Below, one piece after another: positions 42,741-51,091 of a stretch of 64,000 nt of DNA; position 1 is the first letter of the stretch; the number at the start of each line of letters is the position of its first letter. The translations under genes and the position numbers were made by a program. The notes under the pieces were generated by a model. That model did not search any database and was not told the DNA's origin. It saw only the letters and a list, made by a program, of their open reading frames with translations. The DNA is from Trebonia sp963759545 (GTDB taxonomy: Bacteria > Actinomycetota > Actinomycetes > Streptosporangiales > Streptosporangiaceae): the NCBI GenBank assembly GCA_963759545.1, contig CAVXAB010000019.1:1-64000 (forward strand), in the 5' to 3' direction.

Positions 42741-45605
42741 ATGAGTGCGCCTCGTACGGGGCCGCCCGCGCAGAGCGATTTCCTCGCTGGCCGCGACGAC
42801 GAGCTGACGGTACTGCGGAACATGCTCACCGGGCTGGCCGCCGGAGTCGGCGGTGCCGTGCTCGTCGAGGGCGAGCAGGGAATCGGGAAGTCGGCCCTGT
42901 TGCGGCGGGTACTCGGCGACGCCGCGGGCGCGGAGTTCCGGCTGGCCTGGGCAACGTCGGATGAACTCCATCAAGGGATTCCGCTGCTGCTGATCAGGGA
43001 ATGCCTTGGCGGCGAGCGGCTGGTGCGACCCGGTGCCGCCCGCGATCCAGGCGCCGCCGGCGACGAGCGGGCGGTGACAGGCCTGCTGCCGTCCGGCGAT
43101 CCGGTGCTGGCGGAGACGGAGCGGGTGCTTGCCGAGGTCGAACGGCTCTGCGCGGAATCGCCCGTGGTGCTGGTAACCGAGGACCTGCAGTGGGCGGACG
43201 AGGCCAGCCTGGTCGTGTGGCAGCGGCTGGCGCGGGCCGTCGGGCAATTGCCGCTGCTGCTGGCCGGGTCGTACCGTCCCGAGCCGGCCAGGGAGCAGGT
43301 GAGCAGGCTGCGGGGCGAGGTGCTCGCCCGCGGCGGGACGGTCCTGTCGCTTGAGCCGCTGCCAGCCGGGCACCTGCCGCAGCTTGTCGAGCACGTGACC
43401 GGCGCTCGCCCCGGCCCGCGCCTCGCCGCGGAGGTACGGGCCGCGGGCGGGAACCCCCTGTACATCAGGGAACTGGTGGACTCCCTGGTCAGGGAGGGCA
43501 AGGTGGCCGTTGACGCGGGCGTAGCCGAGCTCGCGGCCGAGTCGCCACCGCTGCGGGTGCCGGCGTTGCTGAGAGTGATGATCGCGGAGCGGCTGAGCGC
43601 GTTGCCTGAGGAGACGGTGACGGTGCTGCGGTGGGCAACGGTGCTCGGCCAGGAGTTCCGGGTGACCGACCTGGAGATGGTGACCGGCCGGAGCGCCGCC
43701 GACATCGCGGGAGTGCTCGATCCCGCGGTCGCGGGCGGGGTGGTAACCGAGGCCGGCGGCAAGCTGGCATTCCGCCACGGGCTGATCCGTCACCAGTTGT
43801 ACGAGGGCGTGCCGTCCGCGCGCCTGCTGCACTCCCAGGCGGCCAGGGCGCTCGCGGACGCCGGGGCGCCGAAGGAGCAGGTCGCCGCCCAGCTGGCGCT
43901 CGCACCAGGGCAGGCGGCGGACTGGGTGCCAGGATGGCTGGCCAGCGCGCTGCCGGTGCTGGCTTACCGCATGCCGCAGGTTACTGGGCAACTGCTGCGG
44001 GGTGTCATCGCGACGCTGCCCGACAGCGACCCGCAGTGGGAGCCGCTGCAAGCCGGCCTGGTCAAAGTGTCGTTCCTGCTCGGGCAGTACGAGGAGGTGC
44101 CAGAGGCCGGACGTCGGCTGCTGGCTGGCGGCGGTGACCAGGACCGGGCCGCGGAGGTTACCTGGCTGATGGCTTACAGCCTGCTGCGGACCGGGCACGC
44201 GGGGGAGGCGATCGACGCGCTGAAGATCGCTGCCACCCGGCCTGGCGTGAGCGAGCTGTGGTCGGGCCGGCTGCGCGCCCTGCAGGCGCTCATGCTGGCG
44301 ATGACGCGGCGGATGGACGAGGCGGCCGAGGTCGCCGGCCGGGCCATGGCCGGAGCGGAGCGGACAGCCGACCCGTTCGCCACCGGGTACCTGCTGCACG
44401 CGCTATCCCAGGTGAGCTTCGTCGGGAGGGATCTCGCCGCCGCGCTGAACACCATTGACCGGGCGCTGGCGGTGATCGGCAGCGGCGACCAGACAACCGA
44501 CCTGCGGCTGATGCTGCTGGCCAACCGGGTCGGCGCGCTCGGGCTGCTTGACCGGCACGACGAGGCGATCGGCGCGGCCGGGCAGGCGCTGATCGTCGCC
44601 GAGCGGGCGGGGACGTCCCGCCTGGCCGTGCTCCGCTGCGCGCTCGCCTACCAGCATTTCGAAGCGGGTCAGTGGGACGACGCACTCGCCGAACTCGAGC
44701 CGGCGCTCGGCGTGGACCTGGGAGCAGGCTCATCCCTGGCGCACGGGCTCATCGCCCTGATCGCCGGCTACCGGGATGAGGGCGACGTGGCCGTACAGCA
44801 CCTCGCTGCCCTGTCGGAGCAGGGGAGCCGGGCCGCCGCCACAGCCGCGAACAGCCATTACCTTCACCTGGCGCAGGCCGTGGCGGAGGAACGAGCGGGC
44901 CGCCTCGGCAGTGCGGTGGCGGTGCTCGCCGCGTGCCTGGCCCCAGGTGCCGCCATGCGCATGCCGGCCAGGCACCTCCTCCTGCCGCCGCTGGTCCGGC
45001 TCGCGCTCGCCGTCGGCGACGCGGACACCGCCGCCGCGGCCACGCGGGCGGCGGCGGACGAGGCCGAGCGCGAGCCCTTGCCGGTCAAGGGGGCCGTGGC
45101 CGACCACTGCCGTGGGCTGCTGAACGCCGACCTGGCGCCGGTGCTCGCCGCCGCGGCCTACCATGCGTCGGCGGGCCGGCCACTGCGGCGCGCGGAGGCC
45201 CTGACGGACGCCGCCGTGCTGCTGGCGGGCCAGGGCGGCACGGCGCCCGCCCGCGACTGGTTCGACGAGGCCGTCGGCCTGTACCAGGGCATGGGGGCAC
45301 GGTGGGCCATCCGCAGTGCCGCCGCCCGGCTCCGCGGTTACGGCATCCTTCTCCGCCAGGACGACTACCTGGCCCGGTCAGCTCACGGGTGGGAGTCGCT
45401 GACCCCGACCGAGGCGAAGATCGCCAGGCTGATCGCCGACGGCCGGTCCAATCCGGAGATCGCCGCCGGGCTGTCCCTGTCCCGCGACACGGTGCGGGCG
45501 CACGTCTCGCGCATCCTGGCGAAGTTCGGCGCGCGGTCGCGGACGGAGATCGCGGTGTCCGCGGCGCGCGAACCTGGGCCAGCGGGAAACGCCTGTCCCC
45601 GCTGA
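42741..45605 (+). CDS. LAL-type LuxR regulator (AAA ATPase plus LuxR HTH)
   Basis: 954 residues from ATG 42741; GTG 42711 is an in-frame alternative. FLAGRDDELTVLRNML opens the AAA/NACHT-like domain with Walker A VEGEQGIGKSALL (44-54) and Walker B PVVLVTEDLQWADEASL. A long helical TPR-like middle (about 330-860) follows. The C-terminal LuxR HTH is LTPTEAKIARLIADGRSNPE, then IAAGLSLSRDTVRAHVSRIL. LAL regulators are large ATP-dependent activators, often for secondary metabolism or sugar use. Targets are not evident. Its last 228 bp overlap antisense with the EamA frame. Confidence 0.92.
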   Translation: MSAPRTGPPAQSDFLAGRDDELTVLRNMLTGLAAGVGGAVLVEGEQGIGKSALLRRVLGDAAGAEFRLAWATSDELHQGIPLLLIRECLGGERLVRPGAARDPGAAGDERAVTGLLPSGDPVLAETERVLAEVERLCAESPVVLVTEDLQWADEASLVVWQRLARAVGQLPLLLAGSYRPEPAREQVSRLRGEVLARGGTVLSLEPLPAGHLPQLVEHVTGARPGPRLAAEVRAAGGNPLYIRELVDSLVREGKVAVDAGVAELAAESPPLRVPALLRVMIAERLSALPEETVTVLRWATVLGQEFRVTDLEMVTGRSAADIAGVLDPAVAGGVVTEAGGKLAFRHGLIRHQLYEGVPSARLLHSQAARALADAGAPKEQVAAQLALAPGQAADWVPGWLASALPVLAYRMPQVTGQLLRGVIATLPDSDPQWEPLQAGLVKVSFLLGQYEEVPEAGRRLLAGGGDQDRAAEVTWLMAYSLLRTGHAGEAIDALKIAATRPGVSELWSGRLRALQALMLAMTRRMDEAAEVAGRAMAGAERTADPFATGYLLHALSQVSFVGRDLAAALNTIDRALAVIGSGDQTTDLRLMLLANRVGALGLLDRHDEAIGAAGQALIVAERAGTSRLAVLRCALAYQHFEAGQWDDALAELEPALGVDLGAGSSLAHGLIALIAGYRDEGDVAVQHLAALSEQGSRAAATAANSHYLHLAQAVAEERAGRLGSAVAVLAACLAPGAAMRMPARHLLLPPLVRLALAVGDADTAAAATRAAADEAEREPLPVKGAVADHCRGLLNADLAPVLAAAAYHASAGRPLRRAEALTDAAVLLAGQGGTAPARDWFDEAVGLYQGMGARWAIRSAAARLRGYGILLRQDDYLARSAHGWESLTPTEAKIARLIADGRSNPEIAAGLSLSRDTVRAHVSRILAKFGARSRTEIAVSAAREPGPAGNACPR

Positions 45606-46541
45606 GGCGCCGGCCCCGGCCTGGTTGCCTGGCGCGCGCGCGTTGCCGGCCGCACCCGCCGAGGCAGCGGCCACGCAGCAGATTCCCGCCCACTCGGCCG
45701 GCGACAGCCGCTGGCCGAGGAACGCGAGGCCGATCAGCGCCGCCACGGCAGGCTGGACGGACATCCAGACGCCGAACAGGCTCGTCGTGATGCGGCGCAG
45801 CGCCTCAAGTTCCAGCCAGTAGGGGATGACCGACGACAGCAGGCCGATGCCCGCACCCGCGGCGAGGAACGAGGGGCGGAACATTTTCGGCGCACCCGCG
45901 ATCACCCCAGGCGCGGTCACCGCGATGGCGGCCACGCACATCGCGATGACCAGGCCGGACGCGCCGGGCAGGCGCTGGCCCGCGGCCTTGGAGCCGAGGA
46001 TGTAGGCCGCCCACGCGGTGCCGGCCGCCGCCGCCCAGGCGACCCCGGCCCAGTTCAGGTGCGTTCCGCCGGCCGTGCCCGCCAGCAGCGCCACGCCGGC
46101 CGCCGCGAGCGCCGCGCAGCCCAGGCCGGCCGCCCGGCGGTGACGCCCGTCGCGCGGCGGGCCGGCGGCAGGACCCCGCAGCGTCCCCGTGACGGTGACG
46201 GACAGCGGGCCGAGGAACTCGATGGTGACCGCGATCCCGAGCGGGATCCGCGCGAACGCCTGGTAGATCGCGAAGTTCATAAAACCCAAGGCGATACCGA
46301 ACGTAAGCGTGATGACACCGTCGGTCCACGCGCGTCTGGCGGCGAGGCCGCCGACCGCGCGGGTCGTGCCCCGGCCGGCCACGATGAGCAGGATCAGGGC
46401 GGCGGACCACAGGCGCAGCGTGGTGACGGAGGCGGGCGGGAGCTGGCCGAACAGGCGGTCGGCGATCCCCGCGCCGGATTGCACGGACACCGCGCCTGCC
46501 AGCACGAGCCCGGCGGGCAGGACCGGTGACTTTACTCCCAC
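45378..46541 (-). CDS. EamA/RhtA-type exporter with antisense tail extension
   Basis: 387 residues. About ten hydrophobic helices in two EamA repeats; the first helix GLVLAGAVSVQSGAGIADRL and GIALGFMNFAIYQAFARIPL resemble RhtA-type threonine/homoserine exporters, and FGVWMSVQPAVAALIGLAFL is the second-half motif. The EamA fold ends near residue 305 (AAASAGAAGNARAPGN). The frame then runs a further 80 residues of Arg/Gly-rich sequence that is the antisense of the LAL HTH. A lost stop or an indel near 45610-45640 is likely. It overlaps the ABC permease by 10 bp upstream. Confidence 0.8.
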   Translation of the reverse strand: MGVKSPVLPAGLVLAGAVSVQSGAGIADRLFGQLPPASVTTLRLWSAALILLIVAGRGTTRAVGGLAARRAWTDGVITLTFGIALGFMNFAIYQAFARIPLGIAVTIEFLGPLSVTVTGTLRGPAAGPPRDGRHRRAAGLGCAALAAAGVALLAGTAGGTHLNWAGVAWAAAAGTAWAAYILGSKAAGQRLPGASGLVIAMCVAAIAVTAPGVIAGAPKMFRPSFLAAGAGIGLLSSVIPYWLELEALRRITTSLFGVWMSVQPAVAALIGLAFLGQRLSPAEWAGICCVAAASAGAAGNARAPGNQAGAGASAGTGVSRWPRFARRGHRDLRPRPRAELRQDARDVRPHRVAGQGQPGGDLRIGPAVGDQPGDLRLGRGQRLPPVS

Positions 46542-47353
46542 CGGAAGAAGCGGGCCGCGAGCGCTATGCCGAGTACCGCCCAGACGGCCAGGGTGAGGAC
46601 GTTCTTAACCGGGAAGGCGGCCGCGTTCGCCAGGACGTCGCGCAGGCCGGTCGACAGGGCCCCGGTGGGGAGCAGTTCGAGCAGCGGGCGGGCGCCGCTC
46701 GGGAACTTGGTGAGCGGGAAGACCACGCCGCCGATGCCGAGCAGCACCACGTAGATGAGGTTGGCCGCCGCCAGGGTCGCCTCGGCGCGCAGCGTCCCCG
46801 CCAGCAGGAGCGCGAAGCCGCTGAACGCGGCGGTGCCGAGCAGCACGAGCAGCGGGACGACGACGATGGCGGCCGGGCTCGCGTCCGGCGACCAGCCGAG
46901 CGCGAGGGCGATGAGCAGGATGATGGCCGCCTGGAGCAGCTCGACGCCGATGACCGTGGTGGTCTTGGCGGCGATCAGGCCAGGCCGAGACAGTGGCGTC
47001 GCGCCCAGCCGCTTGAGCACGCCGTACCTGCGCTCGAAGCCGGTGGCGATCGCCTGGCTGGTGAACGCGGTCGACATGACCGCGAGCGCGATCACCCCCG
47101 GCGTCAGGAAGTCGATCCTGGTGTACCCGCCGCCGAAGTCGATCAGCGGCTCGAGGCTGAACGCGGCGAGCAGCAGCAGCGGGATGACCAGCGTGAGCGT
47201 GAGCTGCTCGCCGTTGCGCAGCAGCTGCCTGGTCTCCTGGGCGGCCTGCGCGGCGATCATCCGGCCCAGGGGCGCGGCGCCGGGCGCGGGAGTCCAGGTT
47301 CCTTGCGCTGATACCGCTGCCGCCGCTTGCCCGGCGAGGGGGTGGGTCGTCAA
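46532..47353 (-). CDS. ABC-2 type transporter permease
   Basis: 273 residues. Six hydrophobic helices: LTLTLVIPLLLLAAFSLEPL, then FLTPGVIALAVMSTAFTSQA, then helices around 135-155, 165-185 and 195-215, and a last one (VLTLAVWAVLGIALAARFF). FERRYGVLKRLGATPLSRPG is the typical coupling loop of daunorubicin-resistance/nodulation-type permeases. The GTG/ATG region overlaps the ATPase stop by 4 bp, so it forms one exporter with it. This pair is often found next to ctaA and suf genes in actinomycetes. Confidence 0.9.
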   Translation of the reverse strand: MTTHPLAGQAAAAVSAQGTWTPAPGAAPLGRMIAAQAAQETRQLLRNGEQLTLTLVIPLLLLAAFSLEPLIDFGGGYTRIDFLTPGVIALAVMSTAFTSQAIATGFERRYGVLKRLGATPLSRPGLIAAKTTTVIGVELLQAAIILLIALALGWSPDASPAAIVVVPLLVLLGTAAFSGFALLLAGTLRAEATLAAANLIYVVLLGIGGVVFPLTKFPSGARPLLELLPTGALSTGLRDVLANAAAFPVKNVLTLAVWAVLGIALAARFFRWE

Positions 47354-48309
47354 CCTCTCAGGTCCCTTCCGGTGAGTTCGAGGAAGACGTCCTCAAGCGT
47401 GCGTGACTCGATCTGCAGGCTGCTCGGCAGCACGCCGCGGTCGGCGCACCAGGCGGTGACCGCGGCGAGCAGGGCCGGCTGCACGGTCCCGCCTGGCACC
47501 TCGATCAGGTAGCGGCCGGCCGGCGACTCCTTGGCGGCGCTGCCCGCCGGCAGCGCCGTGAGCAGGCTGTCAATGTCGAGGTCGGGCTCGGCGCGGAACC
47601 TGAGCTGCCCCGCCGACCCGGTGAGCGCGACGGGGGAGCCGTCGGCGACCGCGCGGCCGTGGTCGATGATGACCACGTGGTCGGCGAGCCGTTCTGCCTC
47701 CTCCATGAAGTGCGTGGTGAGGATCACACCGACCCCGTCGCCCTTGAGGGCCGTGACCAGGTCCCAGGTCGCGTGCCGCGCCTGCGGGTCCATGCCGGCG
47801 GTCGGCTCGTCGAGAAAGACCAGCTCGGGACGGCCGAGGACGGCGGCGGCGAGGGAAAGGCGCTGCTGCTGCCCGCCGGACAGCCGCTTATAGGGAGTCC
47901 TCGCGTGCGCGGTCAGGCCCACGATGTCAAGGAGCCACGCCGTGTCGTGTGGTTTCACATGGAACCGACTCAGCGTCCTGAGGTACTCCCCGGCCGGGAC
48001 GGCGGGCGGGATGCCGCCCGCCTGGAGCATCACGCCGACCCGGGGCTTGAGCCGGGCGGCGTCCCTGACCGGGTCGAGGCCGAGCACGCGCACCGCGCCA
48101 CCGTCGGCGCTCCGGTAGCCCTCGCAGACCTCGATCGTGGTGGTCTTGCCCGCGCCGTTCGGCCCGAGGATCGCGGTGACCTCGCCGCGGCCCGCGGTGA
48201 GGCTGAGCCCGTCGACGGCGGTCGCCTGCCCGTACCGCTTGACCATGCCGGAGAGTTCCACGGCGGGACTCGGCTCGGCACGAGGTGGAACCGGGGGCGC
48301 ACTACTCAC
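47350..48309 (-). CDS. ABC transporter ATP-binding protein (DrrA/CcmA-type)
   Basis: 319 residues. Walker A GPNGAGKTTTIEV, Q-loop GVMLQAGGIPP, signature LSGGQQQRLSLAAAVLG, Walker B LVFLDEPTAGMD and switch His TTHFMEEAERLADH are intact. The C-terminal 95 residues form the DUF4162-like tail with SRTLEDVFLELTGRD, as in drug or polymer exporters that pair with ABC-2 permeases. Translationally coupled to the permease (4-bp overlap). Cargo is unknown. Its upstream region contains the 48.4-48.6 kb repeat array and a long hairpin. Confidence 0.93.
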   Translation of the reverse strand: MSSAPPVPPRAEPSPAVELSGMVKRYGQATAVDGLSLTAGRGEVTAILGPNGAGKTTTIEVCEGYRSADGGAVRVLGLDPVRDAARLKPRVGVMLQAGGIPPAVPAGEYLRTLSRFHVKPHDTAWLLDIVGLTAHARTPYKRLSGGQQQRLSLAAAVLGRPELVFLDEPTAGMDPQARHATWDLVTALKGDGVGVILTTHFMEEAERLADHVVIIDHGRAVADGSPVALTGSAGQLRFRAEPDLDIDSLLTALPAGSAAKESPAGRYLIEVPGGTVQPALLAAVTAWCADRGVLPSSLQIESRTLEDVFLELTGRDLRG

Positions 48310-48401
48310 GCACGCAGTTTATGGGTCGGTGCCCGGTGCCGCACCGCCTGGGTCCGACATTCTGTAGTAGATCTAGCTAAGCCGCGCGCTTACGCCGCGA
48401 A

Positions 48402-48600
48402 GATAACAGCAAGAAGCGCGCAGCGCCCGAACATCTTGGATCGCTGACCACGCTATGGCGTGGACGGTGATCCAAGATCTTCACGGAAGCCGCCATCGGC
48501 TTGGATAACAGCAAGAAGCGTGCAACACAACGTCGGCGGGTGATAACAGCAAGAAGCGCGGAGCGCAACGTCAGGGGCTGATAACAGCAAGAGGCGCTTG
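48402..48600 (-). repeat. Array of four GATAACAGCAAGAAGCG repeats
   Basis: Copies begin at 48402, 48504, 48542 and 48580 on the plus strand. The last three are spaced exactly 38 bp; the first is set apart by a 46-nt hairpin. The conserved core is about 17-22 bp (GATAACAGCAAGAAGCGCG), followed by a looser AGCGCAACGTC-like half. It lies between the metallophosphoesterase stop and the ABC ATPase start, both on the minus strand. On that strand the core reads CTTCTTGCTGTTATC. Confidence 0.85.
48433..48478. terminator. Long symmetric hairpin (terminator or regulatory)
   Basis: Outer arms ATCTTGGATC (48433-48442) and GATCCAAGAT (48469-48478), inner arms CCACGC and GCGTGG, loop TATG, with a 5-nt partly pairing step on each side. 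Almost a full 21-bp stem. No U-tract on either strand. It sits inside the repeat array and could end the phosphoesterase transcript. Confidence 0.6.
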
Positions 48601-48610
48601 CGCCTGGGTG

Positions 48611-49984
48611 TCACCGCTGACAGTTCGCGGCGCGCTTGACGGCCTTTCTCGCCTTCTTCAGGTGCCGGTGCTTCAAGTGGCGGCTCTCCGCGGGCCAGTC
48701 GGGGCCCTCTGGCCAGCTCGCGACCGCCATCGGCGCGGACGAGTGCGGGTTGCGCGCCGCGGCGAGGAATCGCTCGAAATGGGTCGCGCCCGGCAGCTCT
48801 ACCCGCGCCGACTTGAGCTGGGCGTGGCAGGCGCGGGTAACACGAACCCGTTCGGACGACTGATCTTGACCTTCGCCCTCCGACGGCACCGCGGTGATCT
48901 CCAGCCAGGACAGCTGCTGTGTCCGCAGGTACACCGGGGGCATGCCGTAGATCGTGTCGATCGCCTCGACGACCGAGGTGCACGACCCCGTGTTGCCGTA
49001 GAAGCCGTCGCCGTGCGCGTGCAGTTCCGGGTGGTGGGTGTGCCCGGACAGGTAGCCGGTGTAGCCCTGGCTGATCAGCTCGTCCGCGCGCTCCCGCGCG
49101 GCGGAGTTCTGGCCGTAGCCGCGCTCGGACAGGGCCAGGGCGCTGATCGACGTCCAGGCGCGGCGGGACACGATCGCGATGATCGTCGCGATGATCGCGA
49201 TGTCCACCAGCGCGCCGTAGCCGAGTATCTCCCCGTCGTGCAGCCAGCGGCCGGCGTCCGGGTAGCGGTCGCCGACCCGGCCGACCTGGGGCAGCACCAG
49301 GGCGAAGAGCACGATCGGGGCGAGGACCAGCCACCACAGGTGGCGGACCAGCTTCCGGTAGACGAGCCGGGAGGCGAGGAACGACGGGAAGTCCGCCGGG
49401 TCCGCCATCTCGTGCGCGCCGGTGAGCCAGTCCTTGCCGAGCCACTCGATCTTCGGGATGACGTCGCGGACGATGTGGTGCCCGAGCGGGGTGTCGAGCG
49501 GGTTGCGCGGGTCTTGAAAGCAGTTATGCGGGTCGATCTGGTGGCCGTGCTCGACCCGGATCTTGTCACCGCCTGGCAGCACCAGGTCGGCGGCGAGGCA
49601 CAGCTTGGCCCCGGTCGCCTCGCGGACCGCGGTGGCCGCCTTGAGGTCCCAGGCGAGGTCGCCGTCGTGGTTGCCGACGGTGTAGATGACCTGGCCGCCC
49701 CGTTCGGTCACCAGTGCCAGGGCCCGGCACAGGTCGTCGTGCGCGTCGAGCACGTCGGCCGCGGCGCGGCCCGGGTAGGCGAGCATCTCAACGATGTCGC
49801 CGGCGAGCACGACGGTCAGCGGCGTGGGCTCGGCGGCGAGCCTGCGGGCGAGGATCTCGCAACTGCGGCCGGACACCGTGGTCCGCTCGGGCGGCAGGTG
49901 CAGGTCGCTGATCGCGATCACCTTGCCGCCCGGGTCGACGGTTACGTCAAGCCGGTCGGTGACATCATGCCGCGGCGAAGCCAT
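48611..49984 (-). CDS. Membrane-anchored metallophosphoesterase
   Basis: 457 residues from ATG 49984, with GGAAGGAA about 11 nt upstream. Calcineurin-type motifs in order: ISDLHL (D-x-H), LAGDIVEML (GD), TVGNHDGDL (GNHD), EHGHQID (GH) and LSGHTHHPEL (GHxH). Two hydrophobic helices (LWWLVLAPIVLFALVLPQ and a second at ALVDIAIIATIIAIVS) divide the catalytic domain before the last motif, an unusual membrane hairpin insert. A Lys/Arg-rich tail ends the protein. Substrate unknown; UDP-diacylglucosamine-type or nucleotide substrates are possible. Confidence 0.87.
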   Translation of the reverse strand: MASPRHDVTDRLDVTVDPGGKVIAISDLHLPPERTTVSGRSCEILARRLAAEPTPLTVVLAGDIVEMLAYPGRAAADVLDAHDDLCRALALVTERGGQVIYTVGNHDGDLAWDLKAATAVREATGAKLCLAADLVLPGGDKIRVEHGHQIDPHNCFQDPRNPLDTPLGHHIVRDVIPKIEWLGKDWLTGAHEMADPADFPSFLASRLVYRKLVRHLWWLVLAPIVLFALVLPQVGRVGDRYPDAGRWLHDGEILGYGALVDIAIIATIIAIVSRRAWTSISALALSERGYGQNSAARERADELISQGYTGYLSGHTHHPELHAHGDGFYGNTGSCTSVVEAIDTIYGMPPVYLRTQQLSWLEITAVPSEGEGQDQSSERVRVTRACHAQLKSARVELPGATHFERFLAAARNPHSSAPMAVASWPEGPDWPAESRHLKHRHLKKARKAVKRAANCQR

Positions 49985-50183
49985 GACAATCCAGTTCCTT
50001 CCCCCGGAGTGCACCTTTGTGTACCCGGGGCATCGAGTTCGGTCTGGGCCAGTGAGGAGAAGCCCACAAACAGTAGCGCTCTTCCCTAAGGGAGACGTAT
50101 GGGTTCACCGAATGGTTCGCCGGCGTGTCGGTGCCCCGTACCGGGTCAGCTACCACGGAATCGACGGTAGTAACCTGGCCGGC

Positions 50184-50543
50184 GTGAGCGGTCTCATCTA
50201 CCACATCGCCACCCGTGCCGACTGGGAACTGGCGCTTGCCGACGGCGAGTACACGCGGTCCTCGGTGGACAAGACCCTGGCCGAAGAGGGCTTCATCCAC
50301 GCGTCCCAGTCCTCGCAGGTGGCCGGGACCGCGAATAAATTCTACCGCGACGTCGCCGGCGACCTGGTGCTGCTCGTCATCGACCCCGGCCTGCTGCGCG
50401 CCGAGGTGCGCTACGAGGACGTGCCGGGCGCGGAACTGCCCTTCCCGCACGTCTACGGCCCGCTCAACGTCGACGCGGTGATCGAGGCCCGGCCGTTCGC
50501 CGCCGGGCCCGGCGGCACGTTCGCTTTCACCACTGTGATGTGA
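50184..50543 (+). CDS. DUF952 family protein
   Basis: 119 residues from GTG 50184. LIYHIATRADWELALADGEY, then EEGFIHASQSSQVAGTANKF, then PHVYGPLNVDAVIEARPF is the complete DUF952 signature, with conserved HI, W and GFIHxS. The fold is ADP-ribosyltransferase-like, though activity is not established in general. It is divergent from the metallophosphoesterase gene. The stop codon lies inside a 15-bp tandem repeat. Confidence 0.88.
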   Translation: MSGLIYHIATRADWELALADGEYTRSSVDKTLAEEGFIHASQSSQVAGTANKFYRDVAGDLVLLVIDPGLLRAEVRYEDVPGAELPFPHVYGPLNVDAVIEARPFAAGPGGTFAFTTVM

Positions 50544-50573
50544 ACCACCGTGATGTGCACCACTGTGCCGTGA
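50529..50573 (+). repeat. 15-bp tandem repeat across the DUF952 stop codon
   Basis: Three units: 50529-50543, 50544-50558 and 50559-50573, each ACCAC(T/C)GTG(A/C)(T/C)GTG(A/C). Unit 1 ends with the gene's TGA. Because the unit is 15 bp, duplications preserve frame and create spare stop codons. Confidence 0.85.
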
Positions 50574-50833
50574 ACGCCGGGACGGGCCGGGGGACGCCTG
50601 ACCTCCGCCGCGGCGTTGCGCCGCCGTCTGGTCACGCGGTTCGGGCATACGCCGCCAGCATGGCAGGCCTTTGTGCATGGCCGGCAAACACAAGCGGACC
50701 GTGCCTGGAAATCCGCCCATACGGACGACGTCGCCGCTGGCACGGTGTCGGCCGGGCGACGTCGCGGCCTCACCCGCGGCGGGTGAGGCGGGCGGTACAC
50801 GCGCGCCGGGCTCTGGCGGGTCCGCGGTGGTGG
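50574..50833. other. Intergenic, nothing recognised
   Basis: About 260 bp between the convergent DUF952 and DUF6458-like genes. No clear terminator or gene is seen; an open plus frame here is GC noise. Confidence 0.35.
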
Positions 50834-51058
50834 TCAGACCGGCGGCTCGATGTAACGCCGTTGCTCGAAGACCTCGGCCGACCGCTTATTGCGGTTGCGC
50901 ATCACCATGAGCACGATGGACGCGATCAGTCCCGCCCCGCCGCCGATCATCAGGATGACCCCGATCACCTGCAGGTCGACGTTCTTCGGCGACCAGCTGA
51001 CGGCGAAGCGCAAGATCGCGCCGGCCAGGATGAGGAAGACGCTGACACCAGCGCTCAA
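50834..51058 (-). CDS. Small two-TM membrane protein (DUF6458-like)
   Basis: 74 residues from a TTG at 51058. It is preferred because AAGGGAGG lies 10 nt upstream and the sequence then begins SAGVSVFLILAGAILRFAVS directly with TM1; GTG 51085 is a longer option. TM2 is QVIGVILMIGGGAGLIASIV. The VDLxxIGVILMIxG pattern is that of DUF6458, a small actinobacterial membrane protein of unknown role. A basic tail (RNRNKRSAEVFEQRR) follows. Confidence 0.7.
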   Translation of the reverse strand: MSAGVSVFLILAGAILRFAVSWSPKNVDLQVIGVILMIGGGAGLIASIVLMVMRNRNKRSAEVFEQRRYIEPPV

Positions 51059-51091
51059 CGAGACCAGCCTCCCTTCAGAGGCCACCGGGCG

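Noticed and set aside
42663..44399. A 578-codon minus frame opposite the LAL regulator
   Set aside because: Composition is that of a GC-biased shadow frame; the plus strand has Walker motifs and the HTH in one clean frame.
42309..45605. A secondary-metabolite gene cluster around the LAL and MocR regulators
   Set aside because: No polyketide synthase, NRPS, terpene or RiPP core gene lies in the window.
48402..48600. The repeat array as a CRISPR
   Set aside because: Only four short cores, the intervening sequences resemble each other, and no cas gene is near.
48608..50089. A 493-codon plus frame opposite the metallophosphoesterase
   Set aside because: No domain is recognisable, and all five phosphoesterase motifs lie on the minus strand.
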